Assembly (NCBI GenBank): GCA_905193585.1
Contig: CAJJPG010000092.1
Span: 1 to 7,154 of the forward strand
From: an uncultured Oscillospiraceae bacterium
GTDB lineage: Bacteria; Bacillota; Clostridia; Oscillospirales; Acutalibacteraceae
Reading direction: 5' to 3'
DNA: 7,154 nucleotides
Positions within the stretch are counted from its first letter, which is position 1; every line of letters begins with the position of its first letter. Under the pieces are notes generated by a model, which ran no database searches, was not told the origin of the DNA, and saw only the letters and a list, made by a program, of their open reading frames with translations. A program made the position numbers and the translations under genes. Positions 7,043 to 7,154 of this stretch are shown piece after piece.

Positions 7043-7051
7043 ATTGCGCTT

Positions 7052-7080
7052 ATTATAACGCCGCACATTCCGCTTGTCAA
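7052..7080 (-). promoter_or_regulatory. Consensus SigA-type promoter of the glnN operon
   Basis: On the minus strand a perfect -35 TTGACA (7080-7075) and a perfect -10 TATAAT (7057-7052) are separated by exactly 17 bp, the ideal spacing for the housekeeping sigma factor. An AT-rich AAAATTTT block ends just upstream of the -35 and may serve as an UP element. Transcription should start near 7045 (7 nt after the -10), giving a leader of about 178 nt. Such a strong promoter in front of nitrogen genes suggests that control acts mainly after initiation, in the leader, or by a repressor; this is inference. Confidence 0.88.
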
Positions 7081-7135
7081 GCAAAATTTTCAACAAAGCA
7101 CATTTTAACGTATCTCACGTATTTCGCAAAATTTT
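7081..7135 (-). repeat. Direct repeats upstream of the -35 box
   Basis: AAAATTTTGC occurs twice in the same orientation (7135-7126 and 7090-7081), 45 bp apart. Between the copies, ATACGT occurs twice (7122-7117 and 7113-7108) with a 9-bp period, centred about 70 bp upstream of the predicted start, where activators often bind. The sequence is AT-rich, so the first repeat could arise by chance. No TnrA/GlnR-type site (TGTNA-N7-TNACA) was seen. The rest of 7091-7154 is AT-rich with no gene visible. Confidence 0.35.
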
Positions 7136-7154
7136 ATAAAGTAAAATTAAAAAT

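Larger units (their letters stand above)
6868..7045 (-). promoter_or_regulatory. Structured 5' leader of glnN, candidate cis-regulatory RNA
   Basis: From the predicted transcription start to the glnN ATG there are about 178 nt with no convincing gene. Two hairpins dominate (7042-6997 and 6973-6900), each followed by U-rich sequence, joined by a 23-nt AU-rich linker. The 3' arm of the first (UGCCGUU) can pair for 7 bp with the 5' arm of the second (AACGGCG, one G-U), so the two folds could exclude each other as in an attenuator. A segment of the second hairpin is also complementary to the Shine-Dalgarno region. The layout resembles leaders controlled by riboswitches or antitermination proteins, but no known family was recognised, and the ligand or protein is unknown. 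Confidence 0.6.

Noticed and set aside
7030..7044. Four-codon ORF (MKRQ) at the very 5' end of the leader
   Set aside because: It would be nearly leaderless with no ribosome site, and the codons show no regulatory amino-acid run as in leader-peptide attenuation.
6827..7096. 89-codon minus-strand open frame across the promoter and leader, overlapping the glnN start
   Set aside because: Its first ATG is upstream of the promoter, the next internal ATG has no Shine-Dalgarno, and the frame runs through both hairpins giving a low-complexity Arg/Lys-rich product. It overlaps glnN in another frame.

Overview
The window suggests a low-to-medium GC anaerobic member of the Firmicutes, most likely class Clostridia (Ruminococcaceae/Oscillospiraceae-like). 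This rests on the combination of a type III glutamine synthetase, an ammonium transporter fused to a PII domain, an E. coli-type AsnB and a DapL-type lysine pathway enzyme, together with AT-rich gene starts and a consensus SigA-type promoter. The assignment is inferred from gene content; there is no rRNA or other taxonomic marker in the window.

All four genes lie on the minus strand, so transcription runs from right to left. A perfect consensus promoter (-35 at 7075-7080, -10 at 7052-7057, 17 bp spacer) is followed by a leader of about 178 nt (7045-6868) with two strong hairpins, both terminator-like. Then come glnN (6867-4777), amt-PII (4741-2951), asnB (2878-1298) and dapL (1281-94). The gaps of 35, 72 and 16 bp, and the lack of any other convincing promoter, suggest one operon. 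A 10-bp hairpin in the amt-asnB gap may divide it into two expression levels. The 93 bases downstream of dapL hold no recognisable gene or clear terminator.

Together the genes form a nitrogen assimilation unit. Amt brings in ammonium, GlnN fixes it as glutamine, AsnB moves the glutamine amide to aspartate, and DapL uses glutamate as amino donor to make LL-diaminopimelate for lysine and cell wall. The PII domain tethered to Amt can sense 2-oxoglutarate and adenine nucleotides and gate the channel. It lacks the tyrosine that enteric bacteria uridylylate, so it probably works by ligand binding alone.

The part of the window most likely to be undescribed is the glnN leader. Its two hairpins share complementary arms that could re-pair as an antiterminator, and part of the second hairpin is complementary to the glnN Shine-Dalgarno region. 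I recognise no known riboswitch, T-box or ANTAR-target motif in it.
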